Part shown: positions 56,367 through 64,000 of the stretch, piece after piece
Layout of the letters: every line of letters begins with the position of its first letter
How positions within the stretch are numbered: position 1 is the first letter of the stretch
Assembly: GCF_002858935.1 (NCBI RefSeq)
Contig: NZ_PJRT01000002.1
Location: 124,001 to 188,000 of the forward strand
Source: Pantoea endophytica
GTDB taxonomy: Bacteria; Pseudomonadota; Gammaproteobacteria; Enterobacterales; Enterobacteriaceae
Length of the DNA stretch: 64,000 bases
Direction: 5' to 3'
Translations under genes and position numbers: made by a program
The notes under the pieces: generated by a model
What the model saw: the letters and a program-made list of their open reading frames with translations, nothing else
Told to the model about the DNA's origin: nothing
The model's database searches: none

Positions 56367-58684
56367 CGTTGCTTCCTTTTCCCCGGAGCCAGCGCCAACG
56401 GCGCCAGCAAGAATGCACAAAAAATCCCGCTGCACAGCACGGTGCCAAAACCGCTGATGGCGGCGGTGCTGCTGAACACCAGCATGCCTAGCGTTAACAG
56501 CGTGGTCATCATCGCCAGCGTCACCGCCAGCATGGAGGTTAACGGCGTGCCGCGCGGATTGCTGAAGAACAGCGTGTAGTTGATGCCGATGCCCAGCACC
56601 AGAATCAGCGCCAGCAAGGCAAACAGATTGAGGCTCGCGCCGATCCAGCCCAGCGTCGCCAGCGCCGCCGCCAGCGACAGCCACGACGGCAGCGCGCTGC
56701 GCATCCCGGCTTTTACGCCCAACCGTAGCATATAGCTGGCGGTAATCAGCAATAATGCCAGCGCCAGCAATCCGCTCAGCAGCGTGCGCCAAAAGCGGAA
56801 CAGTTCATCATAGCTGGCCTTGCGATCAACCCAACTGACACCCGCCTGCTGGGATGCCAGCTGCTGCAACGCGGCGCTGTTCTTAACGCCGCCGATCGGC
56901 ACCAGCACGCTGCTGCGTCCGTCCGGCAACGACAGCCACAGCAGCCGCCAGCCTTCACTCAGCGGGCTCGCCAGCCAGTCGGCGGCGGTCACCGGCATGG
57001 CGCTGAGATTAGCATTCGCTACAGTAATGCCCGCCTGCTTCAATCGATCCAGAATGGTTGGTGCAGCCTGCTGTAGCAGCGCTACATCCTGCTGCTGCTG
57101 CGCCAGCGAACTCAGCGGCAGCACGCGATAACTTTTGAACCAGCCTTGCTGCTGCGCCTGTTGCAGCTTGGGTGCCAGCGCGCTCAGCCGTTGCAGTGCT
57201 TGCTGTTCATTATCGCCCCACACCACAAACCAGGTTTGATCGGCCTGCTGACCGGTCAGCTGCGCCAGCTGACGATCCTGCGCTAACAGCTGCGCCGGGG
57301 CGCTTTGCAGATGGGCAATATCATCATCGACCTTGAGTTGCAGCATGCCGCTTAGCGCATAGATCGCCACCAGCGCCGGTAAGCCGCGCTTCAGCCCGTT
57401 ATTGCGTCGCCACGCGGCCAGCCAGCGCGCCAGCCATACCATGGCCGGAATCGGCCGCACCGGTAAACCGCGTACCAGCCACGGATAAAAACAGATCACC
57501 GTCAGGCAGGAAGCACTTAATCCGCTGGCGGCAAATACCGCCAGCTGGCGCAAGCCGGGGAACGGTGCCAGCAGCATCAACAGCCAGGCAATCGCCGTGG
57601 TGCCGAGCGCCAGCAGCAACGTACCACGCACCTTATGCAAACTTTGCCACGGCGTGGCTTGCTCGCCGTGCACCATGCGTTCCGTCAGATAGTAGAGCGT
57701 ATAATCGGCCGAGATACCCACAATGCTGAGGCTCATCACTAAGGTGGTGAGATGCAGCTCACCAAAACAGAGCAGCGTCAGCACCGTGCCCGCCATCGCG
57801 CCCATCGCCACCGACAATGCACAGAGCGCCAGCGGCCGTAATGAACGGAACACCAGCCACACCAGCAGCAGCAACCCCGCTAACGTTGCGCTGCCGAGGG
57901 TTTCGACATCCTGCTGCGCGCGCTGGCTGGCATCGTCGCTAAACAACACCGTGCCACGCGTCAGCAGTTGCGCATCCGGCCAGCGGGTTTTCAGCTGTTG
58001 CTCCAGCTGATTAAGCGCGGTCACCAGCTGATGGCTCTCTTTGATACTGAAAGCATTGCTCGCCAGCTCGCCGTGCAGGAAATACCAGCGGCGCTGCTGC
58101 GCATCCTTGACCGTCAGCCAGCCGTTATGCAGCAGCATTTTATTGGCGTTCTGCTGCATCGCCAGCTGTGCGCCGCGCACCAGCAGCAGCGGATCGTGGC
58201 CGATCTCTTTGCTGCCGACGCTCGCGAAAGCCGAGAACAGCTGCGCCAGAATCCAGTCGGCCTGCGCGTCACCGCCGTTCTGCAAGCGCGCGCGCGTGGC
58301 CGGATCGATCAAGCCGTTGCGATGTTGAAACGCATAGGCGCCCCAGCGCTGCATCTGATCGTCATCCAGCGCGCCGCTTACCTGTGTCAGCATCGGCAAG
58401 GCTTGCAGCTGCGCTTGCCACCAAGCCGCAACCGCATCGCCGTGGTGATCGTTGGCACTTACCAGCCACACCAGTTGACGATCGAGGCGCTGCATAAAGC
58501 CGTGCTGAATCTCCGCTGGTGCCTGCCCGAGGTTTTGCTGCGGCAATAACGCCAGCACGCTGCTGTTCAGCTGGCTGCGCGGCAGCAAAACCGCCAGCGC
58601 CAGCGCTAACGTCAGGCACACCGCCAGCCACAGCAGCGCAACGGTTTTTTCACTGCGCTGGGGCAAAACGGGCTCGCTCTTCAT
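56363..58684 (-). CDS. apeM: APE exporter of the MMPL/RND type, ApeM
   Basis: A 773-aa membrane protein of the MMPL group. It has two repeats of one segment, a large extracytoplasmic domain and five further segments; motifs GISADYTLYYLTERM and GIGINYTLFF hold polar residues in the membrane expected for proton coupling. It likely moves the finished polyene lipid out of the inner membrane. The start overlaps the end of apeL by 35 bp. Confidence 0.88.
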   Translation of the reverse strand: MKSEPVLPQRSEKTVALLWLAVCLTLALALAVLLPRSQLNSSVLALLPQQNLGQAPAEIQHGFMQRLDRQLVWLVSANDHHGDAVAAWWQAQLQALPMLTQVSGALDDDQMQRWGAYAFQHRNGLIDPATRARLQNGGDAQADWILAQLFSAFASVGSKEIGHDPLLLVRGAQLAMQQNANKMLLHNGWLTVKDAQQRRWYFLHGELASNAFSIKESHQLVTALNQLEQQLKTRWPDAQLLTRGTVLFSDDASQRAQQDVETLGSATLAGLLLLVWLVFRSLRPLALCALSVAMGAMAGTVLTLLCFGELHLTTLVMSLSIVGISADYTLYYLTERMVHGEQATPWQSLHKVRGTLLLALGTTAIAWLLMLLAPFPGLRQLAVFAASGLSASCLTVICFYPWLVRGLPVRPIPAMVWLARWLAAWRRNNGLKRGLPALVAIYALSGMLQLKVDDDIAHLQSAPAQLLAQDRQLAQLTGQQADQTWFVVWGDNEQQALQRLSALAPKLQQAQQQGWFKSYRVLPLSSLAQQQQDVALLQQAAPTILDRLKQAGITVANANLSAMPVTAADWLASPLSEGWRLLWLSLPDGRSSVLVPIGGVKNSAALQQLASQQAGVSWVDRKASYDELFRFWRTLLSGLLALALLLITASYMLRLGVKAGMRSALPSWLSLAAALATLGWIGASLNLFALLALILVLGIGINYTLFFSNPRGTPLTSMLAVTLAMMTTLLTLGMLVFSSTAAISGFGTVLCSGIFCAFLLAPLALAPGKRKQR

Positions 58685-59261
58685 CGGTTAACTGTTTCGG
58701 TTCGGTGCGGGTAGCGCTAAGGGTGATCTCGGTTTTATCGCCCTGCTTATCATCCAGCGTGATGCGATTAAGAAACGCCTCGCCTTGCAGATCGATACGG
58801 TTAAAGATCTTATTCAGCGGCGCGGCTTTCGGCGTCAAACCAAGTTGCCAGCGGTTGTTGCCCAGATCATGGAAATCGAGCGCAAAATTCTCACGCAGCA
58901 CCTTTTCATCTGCCTGGAATAGCGCGCGTAACAAATGGTTGAACTGGAACATCTGCGGATTGCTGTCGGCGGTGATCACCTGCGGCGGCTGGCCGCTCAT
59001 GCTCTGCACCATGCGCTTATCATCGAGGATCAGCATCAGTGGGAACGGCGTGGCTTGTTGCCACCACAAACCCTGCTGCTGGGCGATCAGCAGCTGACCG
59101 CGTGACACCAGCGGCTGCGCCATCCCGGCAATGGTGCGCACCTGAACAAAATTGGCGCGGATCACCGGTTGGCTGGCGAAGCGCTGTTGCAACTGCTCGA
59201 GCGTAACCGCGCTGGCGTTGGCGCAGATCACCAGCAGCAGCAGACAAAGGGTTCTGATCAC
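58650..59261 (-). CDS. apeL: LolA-like outer-membrane carrier ApeL
   Basis: A 203-aa precursor with a signal peptide (ending ANASA near residue 18) and a LolA-like fold region (QRFASQPVIRANFVQVRTIAG, the usual LolA opening). It probably shuttles polyene lipid across the periplasm. The start is GTG, in a GTGA overlap with apeK. The 35-bp overlap with apeM is unusually long for this operon. Confidence 0.87.
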   Translation of the reverse strand: MIRTLCLLLLVICANASAVTLEQLQQRFASQPVIRANFVQVRTIAGMAQPLVSRGQLLIAQQQGLWWQQATPFPLMLILDDKRMVQSMSGQPPQVITADSNPQMFQFNHLLRALFQADEKVLRENFALDFHDLGNNRWQLGLTPKAAPLNKIFNRIDLQGEAFLNRITLDDKQGDKTEITLSATRTEPKQLTDEERARFAPAQ

Positions 59262-59674
59262 GGTTTCACTCCCAGGCGTTCAAACAGAATATCGGGCGAG
59301 ACAAAACACATCTCCTGCGTCGCTGCATTGACCGCCACCTGCAGCGTGTGTGCTTTGGTGGTCACCTGCCCCGCCGCGTTGCGGATCACATAATCAATGC
59401 GTAAACGGTTTTCGTATTCGCTGATACTGGCGACGACGCGGACCACCTCTTCGCAGCGCAGCGGCTGGCGGTATTTCACATGGGTATCGACCACCGGCCA
59501 GACGTAGCCGCTGGCGGCCATTTCGCCGTAGCTGTAATTGACGCTGCGCAGCAAGGCTTCGCGCGCCACTTCAAAAAAGCGGAAATAGTTGCCGTGCCAC
59601 ACCACGCCCATCGGATCGCAGTCGTGAAACGACACGGTAATGTCCACCTCAGCGCGGTAGTTGCTTTCACTCAT
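59258..59674 (-). CDS. apeK: APE thioesterase ApeK
   Basis: A 138-aa hot-dog thioesterase of the 4-hydroxybenzoyl-CoA type. The motif FHDCDPMGVVWHGNYFRFFE holds the catalytic Asp region. It may release or proofread acyl-ACP chains. The start overlaps the apeJ end by 8 bp. Confidence 0.87.
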   Translation of the reverse strand: MSESNYRAEVDITVSFHDCDPMGVVWHGNYFRFFEVAREALLRSVNYSYGEMAASGYVWPVVDTHVKYRQPLRCEEVVRVVASISEYENRLRIDYVIRNAAGQVTTKAHTLQVAVNAATQEMCFVSPDILFERLGVKP

Positions 59675-61361
59675 CGCGGCTTTTCTCCTCGGGCAACGTC
59701 CAGAAATCGTAAAAGTTAAACCAATCCAGCGGCGCCATCAGCGCGTGCTGTTGTAACCGTTCGGCGTAGCGATCGACGGTGGCCTGTAACGCCTGCTGGC
59801 GCTGGGCGCGCGGCAGCGAGAGCGGATCGGCAAAGGCTTCGCAGTGCACCCGCAATCGCCCCTGTTCGCGCAGGGCAAACATCAGCAGCACCGGACAGCG
59901 CAACGCCGCCGCCAGCACAAACGGTCCCTGGGGAAACGGTGCAGGATGGCCCATAAATTCACTCCACACCACGCGACGCTCGCCGCCGCGCTGGCGATGC
60001 ACGGCGGTACGATCGCCAACGATTGCCACCCATTCACCGGCATCAAGTTTTTGCTGCAGCAGAATGGCGGTGTCCGGACCGATATCGGTGACCGGCAGCA
60101 GATTGACGCCCGCCTGCGGTGCAATGCTCTCCAGCACCTCGCGGAAGCGTTGCGCATTGTCAGTAAACACCAGCGCATTAATCACCAATCCGCTGACCTG
60201 TTTGGCCATCGCGCGGCAGGCTTCGATATCACCGAGATGCGAGGCCAGAATCAGATGGCCTTTGCCCTCGGCGGCACGAATGGTGGCTTCCGCACCTGGC
60301 GCGAAATCAATGTCGCGTCCCCATTGCAGGTCACCGCGCCAGCTAGCGACTTTATCCAGCATGCTGTAGCCGAAACGCAGAAAGTGACGATAGCTGCTGA
60401 GCGGCGCAGGCAGCGCGATGTTCTGCTGCTGCGCCATCGCCCGCACTCGCTTCAGCCACTGCTGCGAGGCGGCGCGCGCGGTGCGTCCGGTTAGCCAGTA
60501 AACCGCCACCACCGGCCACAGCAGCAAGATAAAAGGCAAGCGTCCGGCGCGGCGATAGAGCCACAGCATAAAGCGCAAACCGCTCTGCCCGCGTCGTTCC
60601 GGCGTTGCAGACCAGTGTTGCGCATCACTACGCTGACGCAGTAACTGCGGGATGCGTGGCAACATGCCGAAGAACAGCCGCGTGTGCATCCATGAGATGC
60701 GCAGGTTGTCCCGCAGCGCATCAAAGTGCGATACGCCGCTGGCCGGATAGGTCACGCGCGTGGTGATAAAACGGCTCGGCGTGCCCTGCCAATAGAGGCG
60801 CACCATGATTTCGGTGTCGAAATCCATGCGCTGACCAATGGGACGGCGATCGCACAACGCCAGCGATGGCGCGAGCGGATAGACGCGGAAGCCGCACATG
60901 CTGTCTTTCAGCGAGAACGACAGCGTTTCCACCCACACCCAGAAATGGGTGATGTAGCGGCCATAGAGGCGCGATTTGGGAATCGAGGCGTCGTAAAGCG
61001 GCTGACCGGAGATCAGACAGTGCGGATGACGCTGCGCTTCGGCCAGCATACGCGGCGTGTCTTCCACCTGATGCTGGCCATCGGCATCGAGTTGCAGCGC
61101 GTGGCTGTAACCCGCCGCCGCCGCCGCGCGCATCCCGGCAATCACCGCCGCGCCTTTGCCCTGATTGTGGGGTAGCGTCAGTACCCGCAACTGCGGTGCC
61201 TCCAGCGCCGCAATCTGCTGTTTGGTGGTGGCATCGCTGCCGTCATCCACCAGAATCACTGGCAAGTTGAACGGTGCCAGCCGCGCCAGCACCGACGCCA
61301 GCATCGCGCCGTGGTTATAGCAGGGAATCAGCACACAAGGCGTGAAGTGAGAACTCAACAC
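59667..61361 (-). CDS. apeJ: Glycosyltransferase-acyltransferase fusion ApeJ
   Basis: A 564-aa two-domain protein. Residues about 8-240 are a GT2 glycosyltransferase (VLIPCYNHGAML, LVDDGSD region, QLDADGQH). Residues about 300-560 are an LpxL-like lysophospholipid acyltransferase with SHLGDIE as the catalytic His motif, then VAIVGDRTAV. It may build the glycolipid to which the polyene is attached. The start is GTG, overlapping apeI by 7 bp. Confidence 0.88.
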   Translation of the reverse strand: MLSSHFTPCVLIPCYNHGAMLASVLARLAPFNLPVILVDDGSDATTKQQIAALEAPQLRVLTLPHNQGKGAAVIAGMRAAAAAGYSHALQLDADGQHQVEDTPRMLAEAQRHPHCLISGQPLYDASIPKSRLYGRYITHFWVWVETLSFSLKDSMCGFRVYPLAPSLALCDRRPIGQRMDFDTEIMVRLYWQGTPSRFITTRVTYPASGVSHFDALRDNLRISWMHTRLFFGMLPRIPQLLRQRSDAQHWSATPERRGQSGLRFMLWLYRRAGRLPFILLLWPVVAVYWLTGRTARAASQQWLKRVRAMAQQQNIALPAPLSSYRHFLRFGYSMLDKVASWRGDLQWGRDIDFAPGAEATIRAAEGKGHLILASHLGDIEACRAMAKQVSGLVINALVFTDNAQRFREVLESIAPQAGVNLLPVTDIGPDTAILLQQKLDAGEWVAIVGDRTAVHRQRGGERRVVWSEFMGHPAPFPQGPFVLAAALRCPVLLMFALREQGRLRVHCEAFADPLSLPRAQRQQALQATVDRYAERLQQHALMAPLDWFNFYDFWTLPEEKSRDE

Positions 61362-61702
61362 AGGCGGATCTTCCCGCTGCTGGCCACCGTCGCCACGTCA
61401 CCGTTGATCAGGCTGTAGCTGAAACTGAGCAGCGATTTTTCTGCCTGCCACTGCAGCTGTAACGCCAGTTCGGCATCCGGCGGCACCGGCTGCTGGAACT
61501 TGATATTGTCAACCGCGGCGAAAGATTTACCGATGGCTAAACGCGTCAGGCCGTAATGCAGCGCCCAGTCGAGCTGCGCCACGCCGGGCAGAATTGGCAG
61601 CGTCGGGAAATGGCCGCGAAACCAAAAGAGATCGGCAACAACGTGCAGGCGCAATATCAGTGCATCGCCCTGCTGTTCGGCATGCAGTTCAACCGGCAGC
61701 AT
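61355..61702 (-). CDS. apeI: APE dehydratase-like hot-dog protein ApeI
   Basis: A 115-aa hot-dog fold protein with the FabZ/FabA-like core FRGHFPTLPILPGVAQLDW. It is the partner or alternative of ApeP as dehydratase. I start at MLPVELHAE, with GAGGAG eight bases before; an upstream TTG gives five more codons. Confidence 0.85.
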   Translation of the reverse strand: MLPVELHAEQQGDALILRLHVVADLFWFRGHFPTLPILPGVAQLDWALHYGLTRLAIGKSFAAVDNIKFQQPVPPDAELALQLQWQAEKSLLSFSYSLINGDVATVASSGKIRLC

Positions 61703-63017
61703 CAAATAACTCCTCAATTTGTGGCCAGGCGCGTTTACTTTGTGCGGTGACAGGAATCGACGTCACCACGCGCCAATAGCGCGGAATCGCCACCGGCTCC
61801 AGCCAGGGTTGCAGGGCGCGTTTCCACTCAATTTTTAGCTGATGCAGCGTCGCCGCATCCAGCATCTCAGGCAGCGCCAGCACCACGCCAATCGCGTGAC
61901 GACCGTGACGCTGAATCGCCAGCGCGGCGGCATCTTCCACGCCGGGCAACGCCAGCAGGCGGCGTTCAATTTCACTCAGCGATACGCGTTTATCTTCGAT
62001 CTTCACCACGCGATCCTGACGTCCCGCCAGCTGAAACTGGCCGGACGGCTGCTGCACGATACGATCGTCGAGCGCGCAACCGGCGTCGGTTTCCAGCAAG
62101 GCGGAAAATATTCGCCAGCGTCCGGCGTCCTGCTCACGCAAGGTGATCTGCGGGAAACAGTGCCACAGCGCGTTCTCCTCGTGGGCGCAGCGCCAGCCAA
62201 TCACGCCGGTTTCGGTGCTGCCATAAATTTCATCAACCGTGCAGCTCAGCGCCTGTTGCGCATGCTGCGCCGCCGTCCACGGCAACGCACCACCGGCGGA
62301 CACGATCAGTTCGCAGCGCGGCCCGGCCAATGCAGGATCGAGACGCCGCAGAAACGCTGGGCTGCTGATAAACGCGTAGCGACGATCGGGTGAATGATCG
62401 GCCAGCTGTTCACTGTAGAAAATTTGCTGCGCGGCAAAGGGTAAACCCAACGCCATCGGCAGCACGATGCGAAAACTCAGGCCATACAGATGTTGATGGC
62501 TGACGGAGGCAATCACATGGCAATCACGTAAGCGTGCGCCCCACAAGCTGGAGAGCCAGCGGGCTTCAAGATCCAGCGCGCGCAGCGATTTCACTACGCG
62601 ACGCGGCGTGCCGGTCGAACCAGAGGTGAACAACACCAGCGTGGCGTCGGCGGCGATCGGCGGTAACGCACCGCTCGCCAGCGCGCCGTCCCAGCGCAGC
62701 TGCGGCAGCGCGACTGCCAGCGGCATATCGCTGATCACGCCATCCAGGCTGTCGGCCATCTCTTCCAGCTGGGCCGCGCGACAGTGTCCGGGGATCACCG
62801 GCGTTTTACCGGCGTGCCACAGCGCCAGCAGCGCGGCGGTAAACGCATAGCTGTTATCAAAGCACAGCGCCCAATATTGGCCGGGCTGGTTTTGCAGCCG
62901 ATCGGCCAGCGCCCGTACCTGCTGACGCAAGGTATGCAGCGTATGTTGCTGTTGGCCGTGCCAGGCCACCATGCGATCCGGCGCGCTGAACCAGTCGCGG
63001 AGGCTATGTAAGTTCAT
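61689..63017 (-). CDS. apeH: APE acyl-activating enzyme ApeH
   Basis: A 442-aa AMP-forming ligase. The ATP-binding motif TSGSTGTPRR near residue 130 is present. The C-terminal part carries GRQDRVVKIEDKRVSL and ends without a carrier domain. It should activate the 4-hydroxy-aryl acid starter and load it on an ACP. It starts MNLHSLRDWF with AAGGAAA before it; the start overlaps the apeG stop (ATGA). The frame upstream of it is not supported. Confidence 0.88.
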   Translation of the reverse strand: MNLHSLRDWFSAPDRMVAWHGQQQHTLHTLRQQVRALADRLQNQPGQYWALCFDNSYAFTAALLALWHAGKTPVIPGHCRAAQLEEMADSLDGVISDMPLAVALPQLRWDGALASGALPPIAADATLVLFTSGSTGTPRRVVKSLRALDLEARWLSSLWGARLRDCHVIASVSHQHLYGLSFRIVLPMALGLPFAAQQIFYSEQLADHSPDRRYAFISSPAFLRRLDPALAGPRCELIVSAGGALPWTAAQHAQQALSCTVDEIYGSTETGVIGWRCAHEENALWHCFPQITLREQDAGRWRIFSALLETDAGCALDDRIVQQPSGQFQLAGRQDRVVKIEDKRVSLSEIERRLLALPGVEDAAALAIQRHGRHAIGVVLALPEMLDAATLHQLKIEWKRALQPWLEPVAIPRYWRVVTSIPVTAQSKRAWPQIEELFDAAG

Positions 63018-63568
63018 GCCTGTTTCCTTATGCGCTGACGCAGCAGCCATTCGCCGCCCATCAGCGTGCCCATCAACAGATAGCTGATGCACCCATTCCA
63101 GAGTGTCCAGAGCGTGACATCATTGAGCAGGCAGGTGAGCAGCGCCACGCTGCCGTTGAAGATGAAAAAGCCGCACCACACTTGCGTCACGCGGCGGGTA
63201 TAACGCACCGCGCGCGGTGGCAGATCCGGTTCGCGCAGCCGTGCCAGCCGTTCCACCAGCGGCATGGGGCTCCACAGCGACGCGCCAAACAGCAGCAGCA
63301 TCGATGCATTGACCACCAGCGGATACCACTGCAGCAGATGTTGCGATCGCAGCAGCAGGCTGGCGAGGCATAACGCGCTGCCCACCAGCGCCAGCAGTAG
63401 CATCACACGCGCCATCGGCCCGGCGGCGCGGCGCAGCGTCCAGACGCGCAGCACAAACAGCAGCGCCAGCAGGCCCGTCACGCCGCGCCACTGTGGCTGG
63501 GTGAGGGTTAACCACACCAGAAACGGCCACGCCAGCAGCGCCGCTCCGTTTAGCAGCCGCAGCAGCAT
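63014..63568 (-). CDS. apeG: APE cluster membrane protein ApeG (COG4648-like)
   Basis: A 184-aa integral membrane protein with about five hydrophobic segments and a basic C-terminus (LRQRIRKQA). The COG4648 group is found constantly in APE clusters; its function is unknown. It starts 4 bp after apeF and overlaps apeH by 4 bp. Confidence 0.85.
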   Translation of the reverse strand: MLLRLLNGAALLAWPFLVWLTLTQPQWRGVTGLLALLFVLRVWTLRRAAGPMARVMLLLALVGSALCLASLLLRSQHLLQWYPLVVNASMLLLFGASLWSPMPLVERLARLREPDLPPRAVRYTRRVTQVWCGFFIFNGSVALLTCLLNDVTLWTLWNGCISYLLMGTLMGGEWLLRQRIRKQA

Positions 63569-63572
63569 GCGA

Positions 63573-63827
63573 TCAGGCTTCGTCGCGCATCAGTTGATCG
63601 ACGGCATCCACCACATCCTGCACGGTACGCACCGCGCGGAAGGTTTCCGGTTTGATCTTACGGCCAGTACGCTTTTGCAGATGCACCACCATATCGACCG
63701 CATCGATGCTATCCAGCTCGAGGTCTTCATACAGGCGGGCGTCCGGACGAATATCATCCGGCTCAATTTCAAACAGCGAGGTGAGCAGCGAAGCCACTTC
63801 CTGGTAAATTTCGTTTTTGTTCATCAT
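63573..63827 (-). CDS. apeF: APE acyl carrier protein ApeF
   Basis: An 84-aa ACP; Ser40 in LELDSIDAVD is the phosphopantetheine site. In E. coli APE clusters two ACPs (ApeE, ApeF) stand side by side. Two ATGs are in tandem; the first is used, with a weak site (GAGAG). Confidence 0.92.
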   Translation of the reverse strand: MMNKNEIYQEVASLLTSLFEIEPDDIRPDARLYEDLELDSIDAVDMVVHLQKRTGRKIKPETFRAVRTVQDVVDAVDQLMRDEA

Positions 63828-63838
63828 GTTGACTGCTC

Positions 63839-64000
63839 TCAGGCTTGCTGTTGTTCAACAAACGCGGCCAGTGTAGCCACGGAAAAAAAGTGCGCGCGCA
63901 ACGTTTCACTCTCGGCGGAGAGCTGTACGCCGAAGCGATTTTTCACCGCCAGTCCCAGCTCCAGCGCATCGATTGAATCGAGGCCCAGCCCCTCGCCAAA
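63839..64000 (-). CDS. apeE: APE acyl carrier protein ApeE (C-terminal part, cut by window edge)
   Basis: The last 53 codons of an ACP. DSIDALEL near the window end holds the Ser that takes phosphopantetheine. The C-terminal part (VKNRFGVQLSAESETL, then FVEQQQA) is ACP-like. The start lies beyond base 64000. It ends 12 bases before apeF. Confidence 0.88.
   Translation of the reverse strand, partial: FGEGLGLDSIDALELGLAVKNRFGVQLSAESETLRAHFFSVATLAAFVEQQQA

Noticed and set aside
1..64000. CRISPR array, tRNA, rRNA or prophage
   Set aside because: No regular spaced direct repeats, no cloverleaf or rRNA stretch and no phage structural, integrase or transposase genes were recognised.

Overview
The window comes from a plant- or insect-associated member of the Enterobacterales, most likely Erwiniaceae (Pantoea/Erwinia-like). 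The gene order from mltG-pabC-fabF-acpP through the flg operons to opgGH is the conserved E. coli-type block, in inverted orientation here. E. coli-type mdtG is absent. An aryl polyene cluster and a TonB receptor lie at the far end. The genus is an inference from synteny and protein resemblance; no marker gene settles it.

Layout. (1) 1-8972: fatty-acid and phospholipid synthesis on the minus strand, yceD-rpmF-plsX-fabH-fabD-fabG-acpP-fabF-pabC-mltG (last gene cut by the window edge), with yceF (plus) and rluC (minus) beside it. (2) 8973-12860: the RNase E gene rne with its long conserved 5' leader. (3) 12941-24677: a complete flagellar block, flgBCDEFGHIJ and flgKL on the minus strand and flgA and flgMN on the plus strand, with clear sigma-28 promoters before flgK and flgM. 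(4) 24911-40600: envelope, stress and housekeeping genes (murJ, yceM, yceH, rimJ, mdtH, grxB, yceB, pyrC, dinI, bssS, solA, yceJ, yceI, trhO, lpxL, msyB, yceK). Several small unrecognised genes and an AT-rich 39-kb segment lie within this stretch. (5) 40721-49358: osmoregulated periplasmic glucan genes opgG, opgH and opgC, cardiolipin synthase clsC, an unusual GH-A-type glycosidase and two tiny membrane proteins. (6) 49490-51728: a Fur-box-preceded TonB-dependent siderophore receptor. (7) 52214-64000: the distal 14 genes of an aryl polyene (APE) biosynthetic operon, apeE to apeR, nearly all joined by ATGA/GTGA overlaps. It continues past the window end.

How the genes work together. PlsX, FabH, FabD, FabG, AcpP and FabF start and elongate fatty acids; PabC makes p-aminobenzoate and MltG ends glycan strands. 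The flg genes build the rod, hook, rings and hook-filament junction, with FlgM holding back sigma-28 until the hook is finished. The ape genes form a separate type II synthase with its own ACPs, ketosynthases, ketoreductase, dehydratases, acyl-activating enzyme and MMPL/LolA-type export proteins; it makes a carotenoid-like polyene lipid for the outer membrane.

Most notable unexplained structure. Two copies of a roughly 205-bp intergenic repeat (24684-24887 and 51904-52110) share the same series of hairpins. At least two stems have paired base changes that keep the pairing. Also worth a look: a sigma-28-like promoter followed about 55 bp later by a hairpin (33533-33622, a possible flagellar-regulon small RNA); a GH1-like enzyme with Gln where the acid/base Glu is expected; a 37-codon frame coupled to rimJ; a tandem pair of tiny membrane proteins; and a palindrome in front of mdtH.
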